Source of the DNA: Polaribacter sp. SA4-10 | GTDB lineage: Bacteria > Bacteroidota > Bacteroidia > Flavobacteriales > Flavobacteriaceae | DNA: 64,000 nucleotides | NCBI RefSeq assembly: GCF_002163835.1 | Contig: NZ_CP019331.1 | Span: 1,456,001-1,520,000 of the forward strand | Reading direction: 5' to 3' | In this document: positions 18,424 through 27,587 of the stretch, in pieces | Position numbering within the stretch: the stretch's first letter is position 1 | Layout of the letters: every line of letters starts with the position of its first letter | Notes under the pieces: model-generated | Told to the model about the DNA's origin: nothing | Databases searched by the model: none | Seen by the model: only the letters and a program-made list of their open reading frames with translations | Position numbers and translations under genes: made by a program

Positions 18424-19476
18424 TTATGTGTTTTTTAAATACGTTAATAATTCTTGTGTTCTTGCGGCATAACTATATCCTTGAGAAACACTCTTTTTCC
18501 TTGCATTTTTTCTAATAATAGATGCTTCTTCAAAACTTAAATTCAAAACATAAGTCACTTTGGAAACCAAATCATTAAAATTACTATATATAAAACAATC
18601 CTCGTTATTCTTAAAGAAGATTTCGTGTTCAAGACTTTTCGGAGCAAGCATTATTCCTCCAATGGCAGGAACTTCAAAAGTTCGCATATTATGTGAATTA
18701 ATATTATGAGGCCTAAAAATATTTATCTGAACTCTATATTTCCCAAGAGTCTCCCAATAAGCATCACCATTAACTTGAGGATATACTTCTATATAAGAGC
18801 TTGTTTTTAAAAATTTATTCCAATTTTCACCAAAAACTACAATTTGAATCTCTTTGTCCGCTAAGCCATTAATAATCTCTGCTCTATTAGAATCTGGATT
18901 TCCAACAAAACATGCCTTTACCACCTCATTATTTTTATCCTTTAATTTTAATTCTTCAAATTTAGACTCCTCTAATTCATATCCAAATGGTAAATAGAGA
19001 GCTTTTATTTTATAGGTTTCCAACAATTGCTTTTGAATTTCTTTACTATATGTAATATGCTTGTCATAAAATGGGATTGCATTTCTAACAAATTTGTTTC
19101 CACTTCCTTTACTAAAATATTCAAACGGATGATCCAAGTTATAATTCAATAACTTAATTCCTTTATCTTTTATAATTTTTAAAGAGTCCAAAGATATTTC
19201 TGAACCTTTAAAAACAACAATATAATTTGGAGAAAATTCAGCTACCTGCCTTACAAAATTTTTATTGTTTCTTTTTATCAAAAAACGCGGAAAAAAATGA
19301 AATAATAATCTGTAAATAAAGCTTTTTCTAAGTTTATTATTGTGAATATCATGAAACTTCAATTTTTCAACAATAACATTTTCACTATTGCATAAATGAT
19401 TGTAGTAATAATTACCCAATACATTAGAGTTGAGTTTAGAACCAGAAATTAATATCCTAGTAGGATTATTTTTCAT
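18424..19476 (-). CDS. CgeB/YkvP-type glycosyltransferase
   Basis: A 350-residue GT-B protein of the CgeB-like group (Glyco_trans_1_2 domain). The C-terminal part shows NMRTFEVPAIGGIMLAP near residue 262 and LEHEIFFKNNEDCFIYSN, the hallmark of this group in place of the usual EX7E motif. An acceptor-side motif LNYNLDHPFEYF lies near 110. It overlaps the next upstream GT4 gene by 11 bases. Donor unknown. Confidence 0.82.
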   Translation of the reverse strand: MKNNPTRILISGSKLNSNVLGNYYYNHLCNSENVIVEKLKFHDIHNNKLRKSFIYRLLFHFFPRFLIKRNNKNFVRQVAEFSPNYIVVFKGSEISLDSLKIIKDKGIKLLNYNLDHPFEYFSKGSGNKFVRNAIPFYDKHITYSKEIQKQLLETYKIKALYLPFGYELEESKFEELKLKDKNNEVVKACFVGNPDSNRAEIINGLADKEIQIVVFGENWNKFLKTSSYIEVYPQVNGDAYWETLGKYRVQINIFRPHNINSHNMRTFEVPAIGGIMLAPKSLEHEIFFKNNEDCFIYSNFNDLVSKVTYVLNLSFEEASIIRKNARKKSVSQGYSYAARTQELLTYLKNT

Positions 19477-20638
19477 TTTTTATGATTTTTAAAAAAATGT
19501 TTAATTGTTTATTTATTCCAAAATTTTCTTGTGAATACAAACTTATCGATTCTCTATCTAATAAACCGTTATTATAATCAAAACAACTTTTCTCTATTAA
19601 AGTTTGAAGTTTGCTAAGGTGATTATTATGATTAAACTTGTAAAAATAATCTTTTGAGAAAAACTCATTTTGAGCACCTATATCCGAGACTATTACCCTA
19701 TTGCCACAAGCCATTGCTTCTGGAACAACTCTTCCATATTGTTCCACCCATTTATTAGTAGGTATAGAGGCTAACACCGAAATATCTGTAGCATTCATAT
19801 AATCAGCAATTTCAGTATGATTTGCTTTAAAAAAAATAGTTTTGGTTTTAATTTTGGATTTTAGTATTTTTTCCTCTATCACATTTTGATAATCGTTCTT
19901 ATATCCCGAAAATTCATCTATTAAAAAAACCCAATTATCAACCTTTAAATTATTAAGAGCATCAATTAAAATATGGACTCCCTTCTCAAAAACAAGTCGA
20001 CCAAAATAAGAAATAACAATTGTATCTTTCGAAATATTCAATCTAGACCTTACCCTTTTTCTAGCATCTAAATTAAGTTTAAAAATTGATTCATTGAAAC
20101 CTAAAGGTATTTTAGTCACCTTCTTAAACCCAATCCTTTTAAAACATTTTAAACCATCATTATTAATTACTAATAAATCATCAATTTTAGACCTTGACAA
20201 TCTTATTAACAAATATTTTAGTAAAGAGTTATGAAGTTGACCAATTCCTTCCCTTTTTATTACATCAAATGGTCTTTGCGATAAATTTTCGCATGAAAGA
20301 GCTATAAACTTAGAATGACTTCGTCTAGCCATAAAACCTAAATATACTGACATTATGCTTCCTGGATCCCCTTCATAATAGATTACATCAGGTCGAAATT
20401 CATTTACTACCTTTTTTATTCCCTTTAAATAGTATAATCTTTGATGATAGTTGGATGGTGTTAAGAAAGCAATATCTGGATCTTCATTAGCTATAATATC
20501 AGCAGGTTTAGCTCCTTTTCCAAAATCCCAAGATTCCGGCACAATTAATTTTAAATTAATCCCGTTAAGACTTAACCTTCTGTAAAACTCTCTGTTATTA
20601 GAATTCCAAGAACTTGTAGATATTGCTAAAACTCTCAT
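19466..20638 (-). CDS. Family 4 glycosyltransferase (GT-B fold)
   Basis: A 390-residue GT4 enzyme. The donor domain shows ISYFGRLVFEKGVHILIDAL near residue 205 and the EX7E motif EQYGRVVPE near 300, followed by AMACGNRVIVSDIGA. VIYYEGDPGS near 95 is in the acceptor domain. Tightly packed between the 4-reductase gene (5-base gap) and the CgeB-type transferase (11-base overlap), so it may use the CDP-deoxysugar made by the adjacent module (inference from position). Confidence 0.88.
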   Translation of the reverse strand: MRVLAISTSSWNSNNREFYRRLSLNGINLKLIVPESWDFGKGAKPADIIANEDPDIAFLTPSNYHQRLYYLKGIKKVVNEFRPDVIYYEGDPGSIMSVYLGFMARRSHSKFIALSCENLSQRPFDVIKREGIGQLHNSLLKYLLIRLSRSKIDDLLVINNDGLKCFKRIGFKKVTKIPLGFNESIFKLNLDARKRVRSRLNISKDTIVISYFGRLVFEKGVHILIDALNNLKVDNWVFLIDEFSGYKNDYQNVIEEKILKSKIKTKTIFFKANHTEIADYMNATDISVLASIPTNKWVEQYGRVVPEAMACGNRVIVSDIGAQNEFFSKDYFYKFNHNNHLSKLQTLIEKSCFDYNNGLLDRESISLYSQENFGINKQLNIFLKIIKNEK

Positions 20639-20643
20639 TTATT

Positions 20644-21585
20644 TTAATAATTTTTAAAAAAATCTAACGTCTTTTCAATTTCAAGTTTATCGTATTCGGT
20701 ATTTGGACTCCATCCAATATTCTTAAGCTTTTCATTCGAAAGATTTAAAGGTTCTATTTTTTCACTTTTATTAACCTTATATTCAAACTCAATAGTTTCA
20801 TTTAAGTAATCTTCAGCGATACCCTTTACCCAGAGACCAACAGAAAGCAATGTTTTACTTTCAGAGCTACAAACATTAAAAATCCTATTATCTGTTTTAA
20901 CAAAATCATAATCAATTAAAGCGTCTACAGCGGAACAAACATTTTTTAATGAAATAAAGTCACGCTCCTGCAAACTATTAGAATAAATCTGAAATTTTCT
21001 TTTATTTACTATATTTCTACAAATATCATTAATTAACAAAGTCCACCTATTTGCCGTTGAGAATGCCGGGTAGCCAAATGAATTAGAAAGCCGCACCACA
21101 CTTGAATTTAAATTATGTTCATAAAAATAAGAAAGAACATAATCTTCAGCCGCTTTATGTGTTATAGAATATGGATGCACAGGAAAAGCATTAGACTCTT
21201 CATTAAATCTTCCCACTAATGGTTTCGCATAAACATGCGCTGTAGAAAAGTAAATAAATTGCTTTACTTGATTCTTATGCGCCCAAATTAACCATTCTAC
21301 GGTCCCTTTTATATTTACATCTATTGCTTCCTGAGGTAAATTAACACAATCATGCTCATTCATCGCTGCTAAATGGATGATAAGATCTATTTTTACACCA
21401 TCTAGTTTTCCTTCTTTTAACACATCATTATTCGTATAAACAATAATGTTTTCGGTCTTATTTTCTAAGCTTTTATTTCTGCTTAGAGCATAAACTAAAT
21501 ACTCTTTTTTATTCCCAAAATGTGCTGTTAATCTGCCGCCAACATACCCTAATCCACCTGTAATAAGTACTCTTTTCTTTTTCAT
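20644..21585 (-). CDS. NAD-dependent SDR reductase/epimerase of the CDP-deoxysugar module
   Basis: A 313-residue extended SDR protein: TGGLGYVGGRL near residue 9, IIHLAAMNEHD near 72, FSTAHVYAKP near 118 and the catalytic pair YSITHKAAE near 147. Its start codon overlaps the RmlC-like epimerase stop by one base, placing it directly after rfbF, rfbG and the epimerase. The expected role is reduction of the 4-keto group of the epimerised CDP-4-keto-6-deoxyhexose to give the final CDP-6-deoxy sugar. The stereochemistry cannot be inferred. Confidence 0.8.
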   Translation of the reverse strand: MKKKRVLITGGLGYVGGRLTAHFGNKKEYLVYALSRNKSLENKTENIIVYTNNDVLKEGKLDGVKIDLIIHLAAMNEHDCVNLPQEAIDVNIKGTVEWLIWAHKNQVKQFIYFSTAHVYAKPLVGRFNEESNAFPVHPYSITHKAAEDYVLSYFYEHNLNSSVVRLSNSFGYPAFSTANRWTLLINDICRNIVNKRKFQIYSNSLQERDFISLKNVCSAVDALIDYDFVKTDNRIFNVCSSESKTLLSVGLWVKGIAEDYLNETIEFEYKVNKSEKIEPLNLSNEKLKNIGWSPNTEYDKLEIEKTLDFFKNY

Positions 21586-22037
21586 TAAAAATTAAATTTT
21601 ATTTTAGAGGTACTCACTGGGTCAACCACACTTTCTAAAGGGTCATGTGGAATGCTTGCTATATTATTTAATAGATTCAAATCTTCAGAAGCCCCTTGAA
21701 AAGCCATCCAAATACCTGGTTGAACTGTTAAGCGTTGATAGTTAGTAACGGAAAGTACAACTTCGCAAAAGGAATCAGAGGTAGCACTACCTTCTCTGTC
21801 ATCGTAAAAAACAAATTTAACAGCACCAACAGGTACTATTAAATTCGACACCATTCTTTTATGTTTCTTCCAACCTTTTACATCATTAAATACTACCGTT
21901 GAAAAATAAGATTCACCAAAAGATTCAAAATTAACATCCGTACATTTAAGCGCATGCATCACATTCCCTTTTTCTCCCTCAATTACCTTTAAAGGAGTAA
22001 GTTCTATGCCATGAAATAAATCAACTATTTTGCCCAT
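21585..22037 (-). CDS. RmlC-like cupin, putative CDP-4-keto-6-deoxyglucose epimerase
   Basis: A 150-residue small cupin protein related to dTDP-4-dehydrorhamnose 3,5-epimerases. Characteristic segments are GNVMHALKCTD near residue 25, FGESYFSTVVFNDVKGWKKHKRM near 38-60 (here described by its GWKKHKRM core), LIVPVGAVKFVFYDD near 66 and VQPGIWMAFQG near 106. It overlaps the rfbG gene by 13 bases and the reductase gene by one, so the three are clearly co-translated. It would epimerise C5 and/or C3 of CDP-4-keto-6-deoxyglucose. Confidence 0.8.
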   Translation of the reverse strand: MGKIVDLFHGIELTPLKVIEGEKGNVMHALKCTDVNFESFGESYFSTVVFNDVKGWKKHKRMVSNLIVPVGAVKFVFYDDREGSATSDSFCEVVLSVTNYQRLTVQPGIWMAFQGASEDLNLLNNIASIPHDPLESVVDPVSTSKIKFNF

Positions 22038-23128
22038 TCGTTATTTCTATTTTTTGCATTTGTTACATACTCAATAATTTGTTTGTTTGTAAACGCAAGC
22101 ATTTCTATAGCTGTATTATTATAATAATTATTATACCAGGTAGCGGTAAAAGCTACCGTTTCATCAAAATGAAGGGTGGGTTTCCAATTAAAATGTTGCA
22201 ACGCTCTATCACAATTTAGTTTTAAAAGTCCTGCTTCATGAAAAGAATTATTTTCTTGTAGTTCATACATATCAGCACCCTTTTGAACTTCCCAATATTT
22301 AGCAATTTCTTCTAGCAATTCTAAAACTGTTTTATTCTGATCTGAGTTTGGACCAAAATTATACGCATATCCGTTGTATTTTTTATCTAAATATAGCTCT
22401 TGGCCACATTTAAGATAGCCACTCAATGGTTCTAGCACATGCTGCCAAGGTCTTGTAGAATGGGGGCTTCTTATAGGTACTGTTTCTCCTAATGACCAAG
22501 CTCTAAACATATCTGGCACCAACCTGTTTGCCGCCCAATCTGCGCCACCAATTACATTACCTGCTCTTACAGAAGCTATTTTTATCTGAGAATCTGAATC
22601 TTTAAAAAAAGATTCATAATAACTTTTAATTATGATCTCTGCGGCTCCTTTAGAAGCACTGTAAGGATCTTTTCCTCCTAAATGATCTGTTTCTTTATAT
22701 CCCCATTCCCATTCAACATTTTCATAACATTTATCACTTGTAATCATAATAGCAGTGCACGGAAATTTAGCAACACGTAAAGCCTCTAACACATTCGCTG
22801 TTCCCATAATATTTGAAGACATAGTGTCTATTGGATCATCATAAGAAAGTTTTACAATGGGTTGCGCAGCCAAATGAAACACAAAATCAGGTTCTATTTC
22901 ATGAATCAATTCTTTTATTTTATTCAAATCACGAATATCAGCAAACGTATGCTTTACCAACGATTCCATTTTTGTGATTTCGAATAGTGAAGGACTACTA
23001 GGTATATCTTTAGAGACCCCATACACTTCTGCTCCCAACTGTTTTAACCACAAACTTAACCAAGCGCCTTTAAAACCAGTATTACCTGTAATTAATACTT
23101 TTTTATTATTGTAAACGTTCCCAAACAT
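22025..23128 (-). CDS. rfbG: CDP-glucose 4,6-dehydratase
   Basis: A 367-residue SDR dehydratase. The opening LITGNTGFKGAWLSLWL near residue 12 is diagnostic for RfbG, along with FVFHLAAQPIVKLSY near 80, MITSDKCYEN near 125 and the catalytic YSASKGAAE near 150. TRPWQHVLEPLSGY near 225 is also typical. It converts CDP-glucose to CDP-4-keto-6-deoxyglucose. The cytidylyltransferase gene that makes its substrate lies 8 bases upstream. Confidence 0.95.
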   Translation of the reverse strand: MFGNVYNNKKVLITGNTGFKGAWLSLWLKQLGAEVYGVSKDIPSSPSLFEITKMESLVKHTFADIRDLNKIKELIHEIEPDFVFHLAAQPIVKLSYDDPIDTMSSNIMGTANVLEALRVAKFPCTAIMITSDKCYENVEWEWGYKETDHLGGKDPYSASKGAAEIIIKSYYESFFKDSDSQIKIASVRAGNVIGGADWAANRLVPDMFRAWSLGETVPIRSPHSTRPWQHVLEPLSGYLKCGQELYLDKKYNGYAYNFGPNSDQNKTVLELLEEIAKYWEVQKGADMYELQENNSFHEAGLLKLNCDRALQHFNWKPTLHFDETVAFTATWYNNYYNNTAIEMLAFTNKQIIEYVTNAKNRNNEWAK

Positions 23129-23136
23129 AATTTTAT

Positions 23137-23910
23137 TTATTTTAAGTTAATCCAAGGAGCTTTATCAGTATCCCAAAGTTCATTCAAATAATTTTTATCG
23201 CGCAAGGTATCCATACATTGCCAAAAACCATAATGCTTATATGTATATAATTCTCCTTTTTTTGCTAATTTTTCAAGTGGTTCTTTTTCAAAGACAGTTG
23301 AATCACCATCAATATAATCCATAACCTCTGGTTGGCAAATAAAAAAGCCGCCATTAATCCAGTTCCCATCTCCATTTGGCTTTTCTATAAAAGAGGTAAC
23401 ACTATTGTCATCTTTAATATCTAATGCTCCAAACCTACCTGCTGGTTGCACAGAAGTCATTGTTATTAACTTTGAGTGCTTTTTATGAAACTTAATAGAT
23501 TCTGAGATATTAACATCAGAAACTCCATCTCCATATGTTAACAAAAATGGTTCATTTCCAACATATTTAGCAGCTCTTTTAATTCTTCCTCCGGTCATTG
23601 TATTTGCTCCAGTATCTATTAGCGTAACTTTCCATGGCTCAGAAGAATTATTATGCACTTCCATACTATTTGAAGTCATATCTATTGTAACATCACTTTG
23701 GTGTAAAAAATAATTGGAAAAATATTCTTTAATTACATATCCTTTATACCCTAAAAGTATTACAAAATCATTTAGTCCATGTTCAGAGTACATTTTCATA
23801 ATGTGCCAAAGTATTGGTTTTCCGCCAATTTCTATCATTGGCTTTGGTTTTAAATCGGTTTCTTCACTTATTCTAGATCCAAATCCTCCTGCTAATATTA
23901 GTGTTTTCAT
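23137..23910 (-). CDS. rfbF: Glucose-1-phosphate cytidylyltransferase
   Basis: A 257-residue nucleotidyltransferase: LAGGFGSRISEETDLKPKPM at residues 6-25 is the nucleotide-binding signature (GxGxR and the KPKP lysines), followed by EIGGKPILWHIMKMYS, LTYGDGVSD near 129 (metal Asp) and EKPNGDGNWINGGFF near 176. Length matches RfbF/DdhA. It makes CDP-glucose from CTP and glucose 1-phosphate, the first step of the CDP-6-deoxyhexose branch with rfbG, the RmlC-like epimerase and the reductase. It is preceded by a decayed gene fragment. Confidence 0.96.
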   Translation of the reverse strand: MKTLILAGGFGSRISEETDLKPKPMIEIGGKPILWHIMKMYSEHGLNDFVILLGYKGYVIKEYFSNYFLHQSDVTIDMTSNSMEVHNNSSEPWKVTLIDTGANTMTGGRIKRAAKYVGNEPFLLTYGDGVSDVNISESIKFHKKHSKLITMTSVQPAGRFGALDIKDDNSVTSFIEKPNGDGNWINGGFFICQPEVMDYIDGDSTVFEKEPLEKLAKKGELYTYKHYGFWQCMDTLRDKNYLNELWDTDKAPWINLK

Positions 23911-23921
23911 ATTTTAATTTT

Positions 23922-24196
23922 TTATACTATTTCCATTTTTTTTGCTATCTGTTCTGCACCAAAACTATTTAAATTCCCGTTATTATAAAAGTCTTCTTTA
24001 TAATAAATCATTTCATTCTTAATATAATCTAGAACTTTCATATTTAACTTTACTCCTAATTCGTTAATAGCATCTATTAATCAATCATAATTTAAAAAGA
24101 AGCTACTTCCATTTATATGCATTGGCATAATTACTGAAATAGGTTCAACACCTTTTTTATTCCATTTAAACCTTTAAAGTAAATGTTTTGTACCAT
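23922..24196 (-). pseudogene. Decayed protein-coding remnant between wecB and rfbF
   Basis: The minus strand reads MVQNIYFKGLNGIKK, then a stop; shifting by one base gives GVEPISVIMPMHINGSSFFL NYD, an in-frame TGA, and a long open tail with GVKLNMKVLDYIKNE and DFYNNGNLNSFGAEQIAKKM before TAA at 23922. The tail has protein-like composition and a pattern (D-F-Y ... L-N-x-x-G-A-E) that faintly recalls the C-terminus of SGNH-hydrolase-like proteins, but the family is not secure. One frameshift plus one stop codon, at a junction of two functional modules, suggest the scar of a gene lost during module exchange. Confidence 0.5.
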
Positions 24197-24202
24197 TTTT
24201 AT

Positions 24203-25306
24203 TTATTTACTAATGAGATGCCTAATTATTTTAGAACTACTAAATCCGTCACCATAAGGATTTTTTGTAAAAACAGGAGGATTCATTTTTAAATCATTAT
24301 ATTTTTTTACTATTTTTTCACAATCTGAGCCTACTAAAAACGCAACTCCCTCGGTAACTCCTTCTGGTCGTTCTGTAGTCTCTCTTAATACTAAAACAGG
24401 TGTATTGAAAGAAGGAGCCTCTTCTTGTATACCCCCCGAATCTGAAATTGCGCAAAATGAAATATTTAACATTTTCAGCAAGTCTAAATACTCTAGCGGT
24501 TTTACCAAAATTACATTATCTAGCTTACTTAATTTAGAGTCTAGTACTTTACCTCTTACATTTGGGTTTGGGTGCAATGTCCAAACATATACTGTGTCTT
24601 TATTTGACATTGCTAATTCATGTACAGCCTCAATTATATTTGATAAATTATCTCCATGATTCTCTCGCCTATGACAGGTAATTAATACTTTTTTAGCGTA
24701 ATTTTCTGTTTTATCTAAATCTAAATTCAACCATTTTAAATTCTTAAAATTATCATTGTTAACAACTAAATTCAAAGAATCTACAACGGTATTTCCTATT
24801 ACGAATATTTTATTTGCATCAATTCCTTCATTTAAAAGATTTGTTTTTGAAACTTCCGTAGGGCAAAAATGCATTTCCGCCGCAATTGAAGCTATTCTTC
24901 TATTCATTTCCTCAGGGAAAGGATTGTCAAAATCAAAGCTTCTAAGTCCTGCTTCTAAATGAGCAAACTTAATTTTATTATAAAAACTAACCAATGAAGC
25001 AGCCATAACTGTAGTAGTGTCACCTTGTGCTAAAATAATAGTTGGTTTAACCGCTACAGTATCAATATAAGATTGAATTGCATTAATTGCTCTTTCTGTA
25101 AGGGAAGATAAACTTTGGCCTGCAACCATTACATCTAAAACGATGGTTGGTTCAATACCAAATGTATCCCAATATGGATCTAATAAATCTTTATGTTGTG
25201 CAGTATTCACAATATCAAAATCAACCTTATGTTTTTTTAATTCTAATATTACAGGAGCTACTTTAATTAGCTCTGGCCTTGTACCAATTATAAAGGTTAT
25301 TTTCAT
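24203..25306 (-). CDS. wecB: UDP-N-acetylglucosamine 2-epimerase (non-hydrolysing)
   Basis: A 367-residue enzyme: FIIGTRPELIKVAPVI at residues 5-20, TAQHKDLLD near 36, LAQGDTTTVMAASL near 92, HLEAGLRSFD near 117, the PEEMNRR motif near 130, ITCHRRENHGDN near 205 and SDSGGIQEEAP near 285 are all family signatures. It interconverts UDP-GlcNAc and UDP-ManNAc. With the UDP-HexNAc 6-dehydrogenase of the locus it could lead to UDP-ManNAcA; with the WbpB-like protein, a WbpI-type role (2,3-diamino sugar acid) is an alternative. Confidence 0.94.
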   Translation of the reverse strand: MKITFIIGTRPELIKVAPVILELKKHKVDFDIVNTAQHKDLLDPYWDTFGIEPTIVLDVMVAGQSLSSLTERAINAIQSYIDTVAVKPTIILAQGDTTTVMAASLVSFYNKIKFAHLEAGLRSFDFDNPFPEEMNRRIASIAAEMHFCPTEVSKTNLLNEGIDANKIFVIGNTVVDSLNLVVNNDNFKNLKWLNLDLDKTENYAKKVLITCHRRENHGDNLSNIIEAVHELAMSNKDTVYVWTLHPNPNVRGKVLDSKLSKLDNVILVKPLEYLDLLKMLNISFCAISDSGGIQEEAPSFNTPVLVLRETTERPEGVTEGVAFLVGSDCEKIVKKYNDLKMNPPVFTKNPYGDGFSSSKIIRHLISK

Positions 25307-25310
25307 ATTA

Positions 25311-26435
25311 CTATATTTTTAAATTTTCTTTTAATTCATTTGTAAAAACATCTAAATGATAGGTTGAATCAAAAAGTGTTTTTATTTGTTGAGACTTTTC
25401 TTTACTACGCAGTCCTAATTGTTCAAATGCCAAACATATTTGATCTGAGGCATTCATATCAACTAACATACCTAAGTCTTTACTAATAAAAACGGATTCC
25501 AAACCTGGTAATTTATCACCTAAAACGGGAATACCATATGACCAATATTCATAAAGTTTATTGGGAGCACAAAATCTATGATTTAAAGAGATGTCTTTAT
25601 ATAAAATTACTCCAATATCTGTACTTAAATAAATAGCTGCTAATTTCTCATGAGCTATTTGTCCTGTAAGTACAATATTTTGTAAGTGAGCATTTTCTAT
25701 TAATTTAAAAACTTCAGAATCTAACAATCCAACAAACCAAAATTCATAATCTTCTATAGGCAATTGTTTAATCGCTTTTAAATAATTTGATATGTGATGA
25801 TTAGTCCCTACTGCACCAATATGAGTAACCCTTATTTTTTTACTTTCTTTATGTATATTGATATTACCTGAATTATTATTTGTGTTTGGTAAGATCATAA
25901 ATTGACCATCTTCATAGGCTTTTAAAAGACTTTTAAAATATTCCATTCTATTATATTCTGGAAAAATAGCAATATCAATTTTATGAAAATTGTGGCTTAT
26001 TCTTGATAATAAGAAAGCATCAAATTTACTTTGCTTTCCCTCTTCTATCATTTCAAATTGATGATAAATTATTTTGATATTATTCAACTTAAGAAGCATA
26101 CTTAAGTAAATAGTATAAATATCAAAACTATAAACTATGATTTCCTTTTTTTTTATATAATTTTTAACAATCGTCAAAAATAAAAAAAATGTAAGTTTTA
26201 AATATTTAAAAATCTTTTGTAGTACTGACTGATTGTTAAAATCTTTACTAGAATTATAATGATGAATTATATATCTATTATTTGCTGTTTTTAAAAAATC
26301 AGTAAAACCATTAAATGTATTTTGTATTGTAGTTATTTCCCCATACTCCTTTAAAAAGTTATGCAACTGCTTTACTGGAGGAAGCCCAGTGAAAGACCCT
26401 ATTGTAGCTAAAATAAAGACACTTTTAGTTTTCAT
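25311..26435 (-). CDS. GT-B glycosyltransferase
   Basis: A 374-residue GT-B glycosyltransferase. The N-terminus FILATIGSFTGLPPVKQL matches acceptor domains of the group. In the donor half, THIGAVGTNHHISNYLKAI near residue 208, VVLTGQIAHEKLAAIYLSTDIG-like residues near 255 and FCAPNKLYEYWSYGIPVLG near 287 are visible; the last replaces the standard EX7E motif with NKLYEYWSYG, a known variant. Overlaps the upstream transferase gene by 11 bases. Confidence 0.83.
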   Translation of the reverse strand: MKTKSVFILATIGSFTGLPPVKQLHNFLKEYGEITTIQNTFNGFTDFLKTANNRYIIHHYNSSKDFNNQSVLQKIFKYLKLTFFLFLTIVKNYIKKKEIIVYSFDIYTIYLSMLLKLNNIKIIYHQFEMIEEGKQSKFDAFLLSRISHNFHKIDIAIFPEYNRMEYFKSLLKAYEDGQFMILPNTNNNSGNINIHKESKKIRVTHIGAVGTNHHISNYLKAIKQLPIEDYEFWFVGLLDSEVFKLIENAHLQNIVLTGQIAHEKLAAIYLSTDIGVILYKDISLNHRFCAPNKLYEYWSYGIPVLGDKLPGLESVFISKDLGMLVDMNASDQICLAFEQLGLRSKEKSQQIKTLFDSTYHLDVFTNELKENLKI

Positions 26436-27582
26436 CTATATGCTGAATTTTATTTAAATTATTTACATACCTATCTCCATAATCATCCCAAGAAAAACCC
26501 TTAGCAACTCTGTTTTTAGCAGCCTCACCCATTTTTTTTGTTTTTTCTGGGTTCTCATAAAGAAATAACAACTTTTCTTTTAATGCTTCAACACCCCTAA
26601 TTGGAATAACATAACCTTCTTTGCCATTTTCTGTAATGAGATCTTCTCCTCCAGTATTATCACTACAAATCAAAGGCAACCCACAGGCCATTGCCTGTAA
26701 TTGCACCATTGCCATGCCTTCCTGAATAGACATCATTACAAATACACTACCTTGAGAATAAAATTTGTATAAGCTAGATTGTTCTTGATGTCCCATAAAT
26801 TTTATCTTGTCACAACTATATTTATCAATTAATTCATTCGTTTCATCATTAATTTTTCCTAGATGAATTAATTCACTATTTGGTAAATTTAATTCATAAA
26901 AAGCTTTTAATAAGTACTGAACTCCTTTCTGAAGAGTAAAACCACCCGCATAAACTACTCTAAAAACATTATCTTCTTTAGGAATTTGTTTAAAAGAAGT
27001 TAAATCAACTCCGTAAGGATTCAATAATAGTTTTGATTTAGGAAATCCGTATTCTAAAAAGGTTCTTTCTACAAAACTGGAAGGTATTGAGATATAATCA
27101 GCCAATTCATACTCTAATAATTCGCGTTGCCAAGTTTTATAATCAGGCTTAAAAGGTTTTCCAAACAGAGTAAATTCTTCATCTAGAATTTTCATTTGAT
27201 ATGAAAAATGGCTACTTCCTCTTTCTAGAATTGTAATTATGTTTTTATTTTTCTTAGCTTCTACAAAAGCCTCCAAACTTGTACCACTCCATCCTATAAG
27301 GATATCCGTTGTCTTTAAATCTTTAATATTGCTCTTAGCCTGTTTAACCTTTACGTATATATTTATTTTTGATTTAAAACTAAATGGAACATGTTTTTGA
27401 ACAAATCGATTTAAGAATTCTAAAAAATAATTACTTCGAATCTTTGCTTTATCAATTCCCCAGCGTTTCACTATAAATTTCGGATAGGTGGTATTTAATA
27501 AATTTAAAACATTGTTCCTTTGCAATTGTTTTGCCAAATCAAAAGCGTGGAAACGTCCAACAACTGATATATTAACTTTCAT
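26425..27582 (-). CDS. Family 4 glycosyltransferase (GT-B fold)
   Basis: A 385-residue GT4 enzyme. The donor domain has VVYAGGFTLQKGVQYLLKAF near residue 210 and MMSIQEGMAMVQLQAMACG near 285. In the EX7E motif the second glutamate is Gln (EGMAMVQLQ), a deviation that may or may not affect activity. GWSGTSLEAF near 100 is in the acceptor domain. It lies 5 bases after the GT2 gene and overlaps the next gene by 11. Confidence 0.88.
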   Translation of the reverse strand: MKVNISVVGRFHAFDLAKQLQRNNVLNLLNTTYPKFIVKRWGIDKAKIRSNYFLEFLNRFVQKHVPFSFKSKINIYVKVKQAKSNIKDLKTTDILIGWSGTSLEAFVEAKKNKNIITILERGSSHFSYQMKILDEEFTLFGKPFKPDYKTWQRELLEYELADYISIPSSFVERTFLEYGFPKSKLLLNPYGVDLTSFKQIPKEDNVFRVVYAGGFTLQKGVQYLLKAFYELNLPNSELIHLGKINDETNELIDKYSCDKIKFMGHQEQSSLYKFYSQGSVFVMMSIQEGMAMVQLQAMACGLPLICSDNTGGEDLITENGKEGYVIPIRGVEALKEKLLFLYENPEKTKKMGEAAKNRVAKGFSWDDYGDRYVNNLNKIQHIDEN

Positions 27583-27587
27583 AGAAA

